Part shown: in pieces, positions 24,559 to 33,277 of the stretch
How positions within the stretch are numbered: position 1 is the first letter of the stretch
How the letters are laid out: each line of letters opens with the position of its first letter
Assembly (NCBI RefSeq): GCF_900637855.1
Contig: NZ_LR134440.1
Location: 1,426,001-1,490,000 of the forward strand
Length of the DNA stretch: 64,000 nt
Direction of reading: 5' to 3'
Source of the DNA: Neisseria animaloris
GTDB lineage: Bacteria > Pseudomonadota > Gammaproteobacteria > Burkholderiales > Neisseriaceae
The notes under the pieces: model-generated
Told to the model about the DNA's origin: nothing
Seen by the model: the letters and a program-made list of their open reading frames with translations, nothing else
The model's database searches: none
Translations under genes and position numbers: made by a program

Positions 24559-25830
24559 ATGAAAAAAATCATTACTGTTTTAGCCGCCGCAAGCTTAACT
24601 GCCTCACTATCGGCCTGCCAAAGCCTGCTGCCGTCGGCCGACAGCAACCGCCATATCCGCAATATCACCGCCGTAACCGAAGTATTCGGCGACGGCCAGA
24701 AAATCACCTCCGCCATCATACAATACGATACGCCCATCAACGGCGCTTCGTTGAGCACAAACGATTACAGCGTTTCGGGGCGCACCGTTACCCATGTTTA
24801 TGCCAGCGACACCACCGAAACCGGACAACCTAAAAACAACGGTGAATATGTCGTTATCGAGCTTTCTCCCGCCGACGAAGATGCCGTGGCTTTCGGACGC
24901 GAAGGACGGGACATCATCCGCCGCAAGCCCGTATTGAACGTGATGCAGAAAGGCACGATCACCACCGTACACGGCCGTACTTTGGCAGCCGCCGACAATG
25001 CCGTCCGAAGCAGCCAAGTCATCAACCGTATTGTCGATGATTTCCGACAATACGGCTTTACCGATCCGCAGACCGGCATTACCGTCAAATACAACCTGTT
25101 TGTGCCGAAAAACTATAATCCGCAAAAAACCTACCCATTAGTGCTGTTCCTCCACGATGCAGGCGTAAACGGCAGCGACACGCAAACGGCTTTACGGCAG
25201 GGTTTGGGAGCTGTGGTATGGGCTTCTCCCGAAGAGCAGGAAAAACACTCCGCTTTCGTATTGGCACCGCAATTCGACTATTCCGTTGCCAACGTTCGGC
25301 ACCAAACCGCCCTTATTCCTGCAGCTATTGCCAACCTGATTAAACATCTGGAAACCGAATACCGCATCAACCCCGCCCGACGTTACGTTACCGGCCAATC
25401 CGACGGCGCTACGCTGGCTATGGTGATGAACATCAAATATCCCGATTTGTTTGCCGCCTCTTACCTTGTGGCCGGAAAATGGGATGCCGCACCGGTTATA
25501 CCGCCGCTTAATCACAAAATGTGGATTACCGTTGCCGAAAGCGATGAAAAAGCCCACCCGGGTATGAGTGCCGTTACCGCAAATTTGGAAAACCACGGTG
25601 CAAAAGTAGCCCGCGCGACATGGAGTGGTTTTGCCACCCCCGTCGAACTCAATGCTGCGGCCAAAGCCATGCACGCCCAAGATGCTGATATCCGCTACGT
25701 TGCTTTGCGACAAGGCGCACCCGCACCCGAAGGCCAGAATGGCGATTCCTACGCAAACCATATGAACACATGGCGCATTGCCTACGGTATTGCAAACATC
25801 CGTGATTGGCTGTTTGAACAATATAAATAA
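24559..25830 (+). CDS. Lipoprotein alpha/beta-hydrolase (esterase with Ig-like N-terminal domain)
   Basis: A 423-residue lipoprotein with lipobox LSAC (Cys20). Residues about 35-150 look like the beta-rich Ig-like domain found in front of some secreted esterases. Residues about 170-423 are an alpha/beta hydrolase with LVLFLHDAGVNGSD for the oxyanion region and the nucleophile elbow GQSDG (Ser281). The aspartate is probably within TVAESDEKAHPG (about 340) and the histidine in YANHMNTW. The closest known layout is the EstA-type esterase and PHB-depolymerase-like group. The substrate is unknown. It would be membrane anchored, periplasmic or on the surface. Confidence 0.82.
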   Translation: MKKIITVLAAASLTASLSACQSLLPSADSNRHIRNITAVTEVFGDGQKITSAIIQYDTPINGASLSTNDYSVSGRTVTHVYASDTTETGQPKNNGEYVVIELSPADEDAVAFGREGRDIIRRKPVLNVMQKGTITTVHGRTLAAADNAVRSSQVINRIVDDFRQYGFTDPQTGITVKYNLFVPKNYNPQKTYPLVLFLHDAGVNGSDTQTALRQGLGAVVWASPEEQEKHSAFVLAPQFDYSVANVRHQTALIPAAIANLIKHLETEYRINPARRYVTGQSDGATLAMVMNIKYPDLFAASYLVAGKWDAAPVIPPLNHKMWITVAESDEKAHPGMSAVTANLENHGAKVARATWSGFATPVELNAAAKAMHAQDADIRYVALRQGAPAPEGQNGDSYANHMNTWRIAYGIANIRDWLFEQYK

Positions 25831-25840
25831 CGGCGTTCCC

Positions 25841-25883
25841 AAGGTCGTCTGAAATATTACTACTCCATATTTCAGACGGCCTT
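25841..25883. terminator. DUS hairpin after the esterase gene, one arm in the variant form
   Basis: AAGGTCGTCTGAAATAT and ATATTTCAGACGGCCTT pair with one G-T mismatch. The left arm contains AGGTCGTCTGAA, the mucosa-type DUS dialect, instead of AGGCCGTCTGAA. Confidence 0.75.
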
Positions 25884-26091
25884 TCTTATATAGAAACGGA
25901 AAATATTCCCTTTCTTTCAAAAAATTAATCCAAATATCATTGTTATCTTTCCCACAATACAAACACTGTCTTCTATAAAAATTATCTAAATGTTTAGCCT
26001 AAATCATAAAAACCTGTAATTTTCCAACATATAAAAACAATTCGAGTTACAATTCCGCAACAAACCCAATTCCAGTTCTAATGAAAGGACA

Positions 26092-27567
26092 ATGTCGATG
26101 AGCACGCCAAAACGCGATTTAACCCGCATCAGACACAATACCAAAATTGTCGCCACACTCGGCCCCGGCAGTAATAATGTCCAACTGCTTGAAGATATGA
26201 TCCGTATCGGCGGCCTGAATGTAGTACGCTTCAACTTCAGCCACGGCACCGCCGAATTCCATCAAGAAAACGCCCGTATCGTACGCGAAGCCTCCCAACG
26301 CGCCGGCCGCGAAGTGGCGATTATGGCCGACCTGCAAGGCCCGAAAATCCGCGTGGGCAAACTCGAAGGCGGCAGCATCGAACTGGAAGCGGGCGAAAAA
26401 CTGCTTTTGGATGCCGCACTGGAAGGTGAAGGCAACCGCGAGCGCGTCGGCCTTGACTACCGCGATTTACCCAACGATGTGAAAGCGGGCGACATCCTAC
26501 TGCTTGACGACGGCTTGCTGACCCTGATTGTCGACAGCGTCAACGGCAGCGAAATCCTGACCACTGTCCAAAACAGCCATGTACTGAAAAGCAATAAAGG
26601 CATCAACAAACAAGGCGGCGGCCTGTCTGCCGGCGCACTGACCGAAAAAGACTTCCGCGATCTGAAAACCGCCGTCGGTATCGGTTGCGATTATTTGGCC
26701 GTCAGTTTTGTAAAATCCGCCGAAGACATGAAAATTGCCCGTGAGTTGGTCGAGCAAGAAATGAAAGGCAGCGATGCCGTCCGCCCCGGTTTGGTGGCTA
26801 AAATCGAACGTGTGGAAGCCATTACCAATTTGGACGAAATCATTCTGGCTTCAGACGGCATCATGGTTGCCCGCGGTGATTTGGCGGTGGAAGTCGGCAA
26901 TGCCGCCGTACCAGCCCTGCAAAAACGCATGATACGCCGCGCCCGCGAGCTGCGCCGTTTCAGCATCACCGCCACCCAAATGATGGAAAGCATGATTACC
27001 AATCCCGTGCCGACCCGCGCCGAAGTGAGCGACGTGGCCAATGCGGTACTTGACGGTACCGATGCGGTAATGTGCTCCGCCGAAACCGCCGTAGGTGCAT
27101 ATCCGTTTGAAACCGTGCGCCAAATGGCGATTATCTGCGCCGCCGCCGAAGCCGAACAAGACTCGCTCAACGGTGTCAGCGAAGAACACAATGAAGAAGC
27201 GGTCGGCATCAATCTAGCGATTGCCGGCGGTGCAGTCAATGTAGCCCGTGCCGTTAATGCAGAGGCGATTGTGGCCTTAACGGAGAGTGGTTCCACTGCC
27301 TTCGAAATCAGCCGCCACAGCATTCAACTGCCGATTTACGCGCTCACGCCAAGCATTTCCGCCCAACGCCGCATGGCCATGTATCGCGGCGTGCGCCCGC
27401 TGAGGCTCGCCACCAGCACCGATCACGATACTGCTTTGGACGAAGTGGAAGCCATGCTGGTCGAGCGCAAAGTGCTCTCCAGCGGTGATAAATACATCAT
27501 TACCAGCGGTTCGCGTATGCGCGAAACCGGTTCGACCAATATGTTGCAAGTATTTGTTGTACGCTAA
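26092..27567 (+). CDS. pyk: Pyruvate kinase
   Basis: Catalyses phosphoenolpyruvate + ADP to pyruvate + ATP, the last step of lower glycolysis. The 491-residue protein has RTKIVATLGPGS-like start RHNTKIVATLGPGS, VVRFNFSHGT, ADLQGPKIRVG, the substrate/metal loop with LAVSFVKSAEDM, the K/E catalytic region LVAKIERVEAI and MVARGDLAVEVG, and the ATQMMESMI helix near 290. The C-terminal domain (about 345-491) is complete. ATG 26092 has AAAGGA upstream; an alternative ATG lies two codons later. A strong terminator follows. Confidence 0.97.
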   Translation: MSMSTPKRDLTRIRHNTKIVATLGPGSNNVQLLEDMIRIGGLNVVRFNFSHGTAEFHQENARIVREASQRAGREVAIMADLQGPKIRVGKLEGGSIELEAGEKLLLDAALEGEGNRERVGLDYRDLPNDVKAGDILLLDDGLLTLIVDSVNGSEILTTVQNSHVLKSNKGINKQGGGLSAGALTEKDFRDLKTAVGIGCDYLAVSFVKSAEDMKIARELVEQEMKGSDAVRPGLVAKIERVEAITNLDEIILASDGIMVARGDLAVEVGNAAVPALQKRMIRRARELRRFSITATQMMESMITNPVPTRAEVSDVANAVLDGTDAVMCSAETAVGAYPFETVRQMAIICAAAEAEQDSLNGVSEEHNEEAVGINLAIAGGAVNVARAVNAEAIVALTESGSTAFEISRHSIQLPIYALTPSISAQRRMAMYRGVRPLRLATSTDHDTALDEVEAMLVERKVLSSGDKYIITSGSRMRETGSTNMLQVFVVR

Positions 27568-27581
27568 TCTTTGGAAAAAGT

Positions 27582-27612
27582 AAAAGCAGACCGGTATCGG
27601 TCTGCTTTTTTC
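27582..27612 (+). terminator. Terminator of pyk
   Basis: AAGCAGACCG and CGGTCTGCTT arms around a short loop, followed by TTTTTT. Confidence 0.92.
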
Positions 27613-27670
27613 ATTTGATCTTGCGGATTACTTTAGCCTCAGGCCGTCTGAAACACTTCGTCCGTTTTGG

Positions 27671-27813
27671 TATGGCAAATAAAATTATTTCTAATATAAG
27701 GCGGCAAGCCGCAGACAGTATAAGCAACGCGGAACCGATGCCGTACCACTTCGGCGGCTTATAAAACCGTTCCCTTCAAGCTAAGACGCTGCGAGTTAAT
27801 TTTATTTGCCATA
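27671..27813. mobile_element. Divergent Correia-like miniature element
   Basis: A 143-bp unit bounded by perfect 17-bp inverted repeats TATGGCAAATAAAATTA / TAATTTTATTTGCCATA. The core matches that of Correia elements: AAGGCGGCAAGCCGCAGACAG, GCGGAACCGAT, and CGTTCCCTTCAAGCTAAG on the far side. The classic ends (TATAGTGGATTAA...) are replaced by a different sequence. Such elements insert at TA and can supply promoters or RNase III sites. It lies between pyk and the PepSY gene. Confidence 0.82.
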
Positions 27814-27903
27814 GCGGGCTAATTTTTAGCTAATGGTACCGACATACAATAAAACATCGGGACAGAGATTTCTTGTTTTAAATGGCTTAAAAAGGATACC
27901 GTT

Positions 27904-28212
27904 ATGTTAAACCTGAATAAAACCATCGCCGTCCTGCTGGCTTCCGTTTTCGTAGTTGCCGCCCCGCCCGTCATGGCCGACGATGACTATTACCTGCATC
28001 AAAACCCGGGCAAATAGATTACCCATGATGCCGCAGCCAAAGCTGCGTTAAAAAAATTTCCCAATGCCTACATCAAAGAAGTTGATTTCGACATGAACCG
28101 TTACCGCGGCGCACATTACGATGTCGATTTGATTACCAAAGACGGCAGAGAATATGATGTCGTTATCGATGCCCGCAACGGCAAAATCTTGTCTTCGCGC
28201 ATTGATTATTAA
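27904..28212 (+). pseudogene. PepSY-domain exported protein interrupted by an in-frame TAG
   Basis: Reading from ATG 27904 gives a signal peptide (1-25, ending VMA), a short linker, an amber codon TAG at 28015-28017 (codon 38), and then an undisturbed 64-codon frame to TAA 28212. The second part is a standard PepSY domain: ITHDAAAKAALKKFPNAYIKEVDFD, then YDVDLITKDGREYDVVIDARNGKIL. The stop lies one codon before the conserved ITxxxA start, where CAG (Gln) would be expected, so a single C-to-T change explains it. Coding quality on both sides is intact, so the change is recent, suppressible or a sequencing error. Intact homologues are small periplasmic inhibitors or sensors. Confidence 0.85.
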
Positions 28213-28227
28213 TCCTATCTGCTTTAC

Positions 28228-28259
28228 AACGGCTTGAATCCATAATTTTTCAAGCCGTT
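28228..28259 (+). terminator. Terminator of the PepSY gene
   Basis: AACGGCTTGAA and TTCAAGCCGTT arms flank a 10-base loop rich in T. The element is intact although the gene is interrupted. Confidence 0.65.
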
Positions 28260-28460
28260 ACTTTGGCAGACCCAAACAGCAACCCCATCATATTTTTCAG
28301 ACGGCCTCCAACCTTTGTAAAAGCTCTATGAATGCAGGAGCAATGCAAGCACAGGCAAACCATAACAAGATTAAACGCTTGAACTTCAAACACACACAAC
28401 TGCTATGCCCAAATCAGTTTGAACATAGCAGTCGCACGAATATCATTAAAAAAATATCCG

Positions 28461-29477
28461 TTATCCTTTTGCAGCACAGCAAGCGCGAATACACTCTTTC
28501 ACCAGCTGAGGCCCGGTATATATCATGCCGCTATAAACCTGAACGGCCGCCGCGCCTAACTGCATCTTCTCGACCGCATCTTCGCCGCTCATAATGCCGC
28601 CCACTCCGATTACAGGCAGTTTACCTTCAAGGTGCTCGACCAAGAGTTTCAATACCCGGTTACTTTTCTCACGTACAGGCAGGCCGCTTAAACCGCCCTG
28701 TTCTCCTGCAAGCGTATGGTTGCCGAGTGCAGCTTTATCTATCGTCGTATTAGTGGCAACAATACCGTCCATTTCGGTTTGTAGCGCCACGTGTGCAATA
28801 TCGGCAATTTGTGCTTCATCCAAATCCGGAGCGATTTTTACTGCCAACGGCACATAACGACGGTGAATGGCCGCAAGACGCGCTTGTTTGTTTTTCAACG
28901 CATAAAGCAGTGCACTCAATTCGTCGCTACCCTGCAACGCACGCAGATTTTTAGTGTTGGGGGAAGAAATATTTACCGTGATGTAGCCTGCATAAGCATA
29001 AGCTTTTTCCAAGCAGATCAGATAATCTTCCACCGCTTTCTCTATAGGGGTATCGGCATTTTTACCGATATTGATGCCGAGCACGCCGCTGTAACGGCTG
29101 TTTCGAATATTTTTAACCACAGCATCAATACCATGGTTATTAAACCCCATACGGTTAATAACTGCCTGATGCTCCGGTATACGGAACAAACGAGGCTGAG
29201 GATTACCGTGCTGAGGACGCGGTGTTACTGTGCCCACTTCGATAAAGCCGAACCCTAATGCAGCTAAGGCATCGATATATTCAGCGTTTTTATCCATACC
29301 GGCCGCCAATCCCACAGGGTTGGGCAAATCAAGCCCCATCAAATTTACGGGACAAGTTTGGTGGCTGACCTTGGGTAACAATCCGAGTTTATAGGCACTG
29401 TTTAAGCCTGAAAGCGCAAAATTATGGGCTTTTTCAGGATCAGTTTTAAATAAAAAAGGACGGAGAAAAGAATACAT
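28461..29477 (-). CDS. pyrD: Dihydroorotate dehydrogenase (quinone), class 2
   Basis: Oxidises dihydroorotate to orotate in pyrimidine synthesis, passing electrons to the quinone pool at the inner membrane. The 338-residue protein has the N-terminal amphipathic membrane helix of class 2 enzymes (YSFLRPFLFKTDPEKAHNFAL). It also has GLAAGMDKNAEYIDALAALGFGFIEVGTVTPRPQ near 58-92, the substrate and FMN site NISSPNTKNLRALQ near 170-185, and VKIAPDL. The C-terminal phosphate-binding GVGGIMSGEDAVEKMQLGA is clear. Length matches E. coli PyrD (336). Confidence 0.97.
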   Translation of the reverse strand: MYSFLRPFLFKTDPEKAHNFALSGLNSAYKLGLLPKVSHQTCPVNLMGLDLPNPVGLAAGMDKNAEYIDALAALGFGFIEVGTVTPRPQHGNPQPRLFRIPEHQAVINRMGFNNHGIDAVVKNIRNSRYSGVLGINIGKNADTPIEKAVEDYLICLEKAYAYAGYITVNISSPNTKNLRALQGSDELSALLYALKNKQARLAAIHRRYVPLAVKIAPDLDEAQIADIAHVALQTEMDGIVATNTTIDKAALGNHTLAGEQGGLSGLPVREKSNRVLKLLVEHLEGKLPVIGVGGIMSGEDAVEKMQLGAAAVQVYSGMIYTGPQLVKECIRACCAAKG

Positions 29478-29721
29478 AGTGATTAAGCCGTTTTAGATTT
29501 TTTTGTGGATTACTATTTTACCTCAATGGTAAAAGTTAGGTGACAGTTAGCCTTGAGTTTGCGCTAAATCAAACATTACTGGCAACATTTTAACTCTTGG
29601 CAAAAACAACATCATATTACATCTATCACTTGAGTTAAAATTATTTCTTTGCATTTTTATCTTTTCAGACGGCCTCCATCGGTTTAAATTTACCCGACTT
29701 TCCGAATATCAGGACTTCTCT

Positions 29722-30384
29722 ATGACCGTACAGCTTTATCTTGTCCGCCACAGCAAAACCGTATTCAACACCTTAGGTCGTCTTCAAGGTTGGAGTGATT
29801 CACCTCTCACCGCAGAAGGCAAGGAAGCTGCCGCACAACTCGGGCACGCTCTGAGCGGCAAGGTAGATTTTGATGCCGCCTTCAGCAGTACCAGCCCCCG
29901 TGCTGTCGAAACCGCCCGTATTATTTTGTCAGCCAAAGGACAGGAAAACCTGCCCTTAAATACTATCGAAGAGCTGCGTGAATATTGTTTCGGCGGTTTT
30001 GAAGGCGAATTTGCACGAAAAGTCCATGAAACCATTGCAGAACACCGAGGTTTGCCTGATGTAGACACCTGGTTGGAACAATACCGGCACGGAAGCTACA
30101 ACATGTTGGCAGAAAGCGTTAGCGAGCTTGATCCTCTGGGTTTGGCAGAAACAGAAGAGGCATTTATCCGGCGTTTGAAACGAGGAATGGAAAAGATTTT
30201 ATTTCATTCGCATAGAAATGAACGGGTACTTATGGTATCGCACGGCATGGCTATTAATACATTGCTGAAAAGTATAAATCCGACCGCCACACTTTACCAA
30301 AGTGTACAAAATACAACAGTTTTAAGGCTAGACTTTCATAATGGGAAATGGCATATTATATCTCTCAATATGCATTATTCATAA
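29722..30384 (+). CDS. Histidine phosphatase (phosphoglycerate mutase-like) family protein
   Basis: A 220-residue cytosolic phosphatase of the branch with a phospho-histidine intermediate. The catalytic motif LVRHSKTVFN holds His10; members usually read RHG, here RHS. The second histidine is in MVSHGMAIN (about 176), and ELREYCFGGFEG near 92 provides the acid. The substrate is not predictable from sequence. It carries its own promoter region and is divergent from pyrD. The last 15 codons become AT-rich, merging into the long AT-rich gap downstream. Confidence 0.88.
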   Translation: MTVQLYLVRHSKTVFNTLGRLQGWSDSPLTAEGKEAAAQLGHALSGKVDFDAAFSSTSPRAVETARIILSAKGQENLPLNTIEELREYCFGGFEGEFARKVHETIAEHRGLPDVDTWLEQYRHGSYNMLAESVSELDPLGLAETEEAFIRRLKRGMEKILFHSHRNERVLMVSHGMAINTLLKSINPTATLYQSVQNTTVLRLDFHNGKWHIISLNMHYS

Positions 30385-30640
30385 TTAAACAAATTTAATA
30401 TTACCATTCTAAGATTTGAGTATTTAACACAAAAAATACTTAGCCTACCTTTTTTTATTAATTTTTGCATGATTTTTATTTTCTATATTTAAAATATGTA
30501 AATTTTTATTTTCATATAGTTTGAAAAAAGTAAATAACAAAATTAAAAAATATAACTTGATTTACTATACCTATAAATTCACATTTCCCCAATTATCTAA
30601 AATGTCCCTTAATCCAACACTCCACCTGTTCAATTTTACT
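30385..30640. other. AT-rich non-coding gap
   Basis: About 255 bases of strongly AT-rich DNA with homopolymer A and T runs and no coding frame, no DUS and no clear hairpin. It forms the upstream region of the autotransporter gene and could bind nucleoid proteins. Confidence 0.5.
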
Positions 30641-30669
30641 TTGGACAAAATTCTGTAAAGCTATATTAT
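30641..30669 (+). promoter_or_regulatory. Promoter of the trimeric autotransporter gene
   Basis: TTGGAC and TATTAT are separated by exactly 17 bases. The implied leader is about 180 bases long. I see no simple-sequence repeat tract of the kind that phase-varies nadA. Confidence 0.6.
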
Positions 30670-30858
30670 GTTGTTAATGCTGCACAAAACAGGCCGTGCT
30701 AAATAGGCCTTAATTTGTGGGAGCTGCTTTACCGGGTTCCAAATGTTTAATTAATTTACAACTGTATCAAGCATAACCTGCCCAACAGACTGCGGGAAAT
30801 AGTTACGCAGCAGAAAGCAGAATTAAGGTTAGCTTTGATACTTGTTTGGGAGATAGTC

Positions 30859-32133
30859 ATGAACCGCAAAAATAAAGTTGTTCAAAATAATTTAAAGCCT
30901 AATTTACTAGCCATTTCCGTTGCTGCAGGTTTGTTGGCCTTTGCTCCGTACACACAAGCTGCGACCGCTAGTTATGTAAGTATCAAAAGTAGTATTGCAG
31001 GCAATAAAGCCAGTGATGGCGCAACCGGTCTGAATGCCATTGCAATCGGAGCGAATTCCACTTCAACCGGTATCGGTTCTGTGTCTATTGGTGTCAACTC
31101 GTCAAATAATCCCAGTAAAGACGGCACTCCCGCAGACGCTTCAGTGAGTGTCGGTTCCAGCGCAAAAACTGAAGGGAAGGAAGCTACCGCAATAGGCCAT
31201 CAAGCTAAAGCCGAAGGTAACGCTACAACCGCACTCGGCCGCCAATCACATGCAAAAGGCGGTCAAAGCACTGCTATAGGCACCAATGCGAAATCACTGG
31301 CAGAATCTGCCAATAGCTTCGGCGCGAATGCTACTGCTTCTGGTACCCATAGTACCGCGATAGGCAGCGGTGCCAAAGCCTCGGCCCACTCTTCTATCGC
31401 TTTCGGTACCCGAGCAGAAGCCAACGGTATTGCTTCCGTAGGTATCGGTGCAGGTGCTAAAGCAATCGGCTTGGGTTCCATTGCCCAAGGTAATAATGCT
31501 TCTGCCAGCGCATCTAATTCGATTGCCGTCGGTCGCGGTGCTAAAGCAACTGCCGCGAACAGTATTGCCAACGGAACCAGTGCACAAGCGAGCGGTGCCG
31601 ACTCAGTAGCAATCGGTGTCGGTGCAAATGCCAAAGACAACTTCTCCGTTGCCTTGGGTAGTAACTCTGTTACGGCTCCAGTAGTTGGAACCAACAGTGC
31701 TACTGTGGGCGGTGTAAGTTACGGCGGTTTTGCCGGCAGCAATCCCATTGGTACAGTAAGTGTTGGTGCTCCTGGGCTCGAACGTACACTTACTAACGTA
31801 GCAGCCGGCCGCATTACTGCCGACAGTACAGATGCAATCAACGGTAGCCAGCTTTACAGTGTTCTTCAAAACCAAAACAACCGCATCGGCGATATAGATA
31901 AAGATCTTCGTGCCGGTATCGCCGGAGCCACTGCAATCAGCTTCCTGCAACGCCCCAACGAAGCAGGTAAAAGTCTGGTATCTGCCGCAGTTGGCGGTTA
32001 TAAAAACCAACAAGCTTTGGCTATCGGTTATGCAACCAATTCTGACAACAATAAATGGTCAACTAAATTGGGTGTTGGTGTGAATACCCGCAAAGACCTT
32101 AACTGGGGTGGCAGCATAGGCTACCAGTGGTAA
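30859..32133 (+). CDS. Compact trimeric autotransporter adhesin (YadA-like)
   Basis: A 424-residue type Vc autotransporter. The start is ATG 30859 (MNRKNKV), with GGGAGA six bases upstream. A signal peptide (1-33, ending TQA) leads into a head of about 20 imperfect 14-residue repeats (AIGxxAxAxGxxSxAxG, residues about 50-275). A neck motif DAINGSQLY follows near 337. The membrane anchor comes almost directly after it (about 350-424, GAGVGGYKNQQALAIG-like strands, ending in GYQW). There is hardly any coiled-coil stalk, so it is a short adhesin. Members form trimers on the cell surface and bind host proteins or other cells. The binding partner is unknown. Confidence 0.9.
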   Translation: MNRKNKVVQNNLKPNLLAISVAAGLLAFAPYTQAATASYVSIKSSIAGNKASDGATGLNAIAIGANSTSTGIGSVSIGVNSSNNPSKDGTPADASVSVGSSAKTEGKEATAIGHQAKAEGNATTALGRQSHAKGGQSTAIGTNAKSLAESANSFGANATASGTHSTAIGSGAKASAHSSIAFGTRAEANGIASVGIGAGAKAIGLGSIAQGNNASASASNSIAVGRGAKATAANSIANGTSAQASGADSVAIGVGANAKDNFSVALGSNSVTAPVVGTNSATVGGVSYGGFAGSNPIGTVSVGAPGLERTLTNVAAGRITADSTDAINGSQLYSVLQNQNNRIGDIDKDLRAGIAGATAISFLQRPNEAGKSLVSAAVGGYKNQQALAIGYATNSDNNKWSTKLGVGVNTRKDLNWGGSIGYQW

Positions 32134-32199
32134 AAAACCGAATCAGGCCGTCTGAAAAGCGGACGGCCTCCTGAGATAAGATAAGAGAAAGGATTTTCC

Positions 32200-32661
32200 A
32201 TGAAACTGTCTGCCCTGATTTTACCTTTGGCTGCTGCGTTGGCTTTAGCTGCATGCGGTAACTTAAGCAAAGTAAGCAAAGAAGGCACTACCGATAATCC
32301 GGTATGGCCGAACCCGGAAAAAACCACATTCCGCCACAGTGGTTCACAGCATGGTTCTTGGCCGAACTGGGACAATGTGCGCCAAATCGAAGCCGGTATG
32401 AATAAGGACCAAATTTACAACCTGATCGGCCGTCCTCATTTCAACGAAGGTCTGTATGGCGTTCGCGAATGGGATTACTTATTCAACTACCGTGAAAACG
32501 GCGAACACAAAACTTGCCAATACAAAATCCTATTTGACAAGAAAATGAATGCCCAAAGCTTCTTCTGGCTACCCGAAGGCTGCGGCCCGAAAGAAAAAGA
32601 ACCTGTACGTGAAGTGATTATCCGTGAAGTGGAAACTTCTCCCAAACGTATCCGTCAATAA
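32200..32661 (+). CDS. SmpA/OmlA (BamE-like) domain lipoprotein
   Basis: A 153-residue lipoprotein with lipobox LAAC (Cys19). The segment VRQIEAGMNKDQIYNLIGRPHFNEGLYGVREWDYLFNY (about 60-100) is the BamE/SmpA/OmlA fold signature (GMTKxQVxxLLGxP...WDYVF). BamE itself is a small part of the outer-membrane protein assembly machine. This copy has an extra Lys/Glu-rich tail (about 130-153), so it may be a paralogue and not the core subunit. It lies six bases before the YkuD-like gene and 66 bases after the autotransporter, suggesting an envelope-related unit. AGAAAGGA precedes the ATG. Confidence 0.88.
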   Translation: MKLSALILPLAAALALAACGNLSKVSKEGTTDNPVWPNPEKTTFRHSGSQHGSWPNWDNVRQIEAGMNKDQIYNLIGRPHFNEGLYGVREWDYLFNYRENGEHKTCQYKILFDKKMNAQSFFWLPEGCGPKEKEPVREVIIREVETSPKRIRQ

Positions 32662-32667
32662 TTTGTA

Positions 32668-33087
32668 ATGAAAAAATTGGTAGTACTTACAATGCTGCTC
32701 GGCTTGAGTTCTATTATTCAAGCCGGCAGCATTCAGCATGTGAAAAAACGCAAAGCGGTTGTTTACACCGACAGAGCCGAAATCTGCCTTGAAGACAACC
32801 GCTGTCATCCCGTTTTAATCGGTAAAACCACTCCTAAAGGTACATTTGACTTAAATATTGTCAAAACCAACTGGCGTGGTTACGGTGGCGATGTGATGAA
32901 ATTCAAAGAAGAAAACGATTTTATGTTTGCCGTTCACAGGGTGTGGACGCTCAAACCGGAAGAGCGCCGCTTGGAACGGATTGCTTCTTCAAACGTTAAA
33001 GACCGCATTATGACTAACGGCTGTATCAATGTTAACAATGATGTATACGAAAAACTGAAAGCTTATTTTGTTTTGGAAGTTCGTTGA
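32668..33087 (+). CDS. Small exported YkuD-like (L,D-transpeptidase family) protein
   Basis: A 139-residue protein with a signal peptide (1-19, ending QAG). It shows a minimal YkuD-type pattern: GKTTPKGTFDL (52-62, the conserved G-x-x-x-T-P-x-G-x-F), then FAVH with His90, and MTNGCINVNNDVYEKL with Cys119 (family S-x-G-C-I-R/N-x). These would be the catalytic histidine and cysteine of an L,D-transpeptidase or a related carboxypeptidase. The protein is shorter than usual and lacks a LysM or other wall-binding part. It is six bases downstream of the SmpA-like lipoprotein gene, so the two are co-transcribed. Enzyme activity is inference from motif spacing. Confidence 0.75.
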   Translation: MKKLVVLTMLLGLSSIIQAGSIQHVKKRKAVVYTDRAEICLEDNRCHPVLIGKTTPKGTFDLNIVKTNWRGYGGDVMKFKEENDFMFAVHRVWTLKPEERRLERIASSNVKDRIMTNGCINVNNDVYEKLKAYFVLEVR

Positions 33088-33186
33088 TTTTTTATGTTAA
33101 CGATTTGAAATATATGGCTGTTCAGCTTAGCAACTCTCTGCCGTAAAACCAAATGATACTCCAGGATGCTTACAGCTTGAATAAAT

Positions 33187-33223
33187 TAAGAGGCCGTCTG
33201 AAAATTTTTCAGACGGCCTCTTA
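33187..33223. terminator. DUS hairpin shared by the YkuD-like and DUF1328 genes
   Basis: TAAGAGGCCGTCTGAAAA and its complement, with a one-base loop, between the convergent stops. Confidence 0.8.
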
Positions 33224-33277
33224 GTCTACTGATCCATAACGAATAACAATAAAACTAAATTCACTTCATTATGCTTT

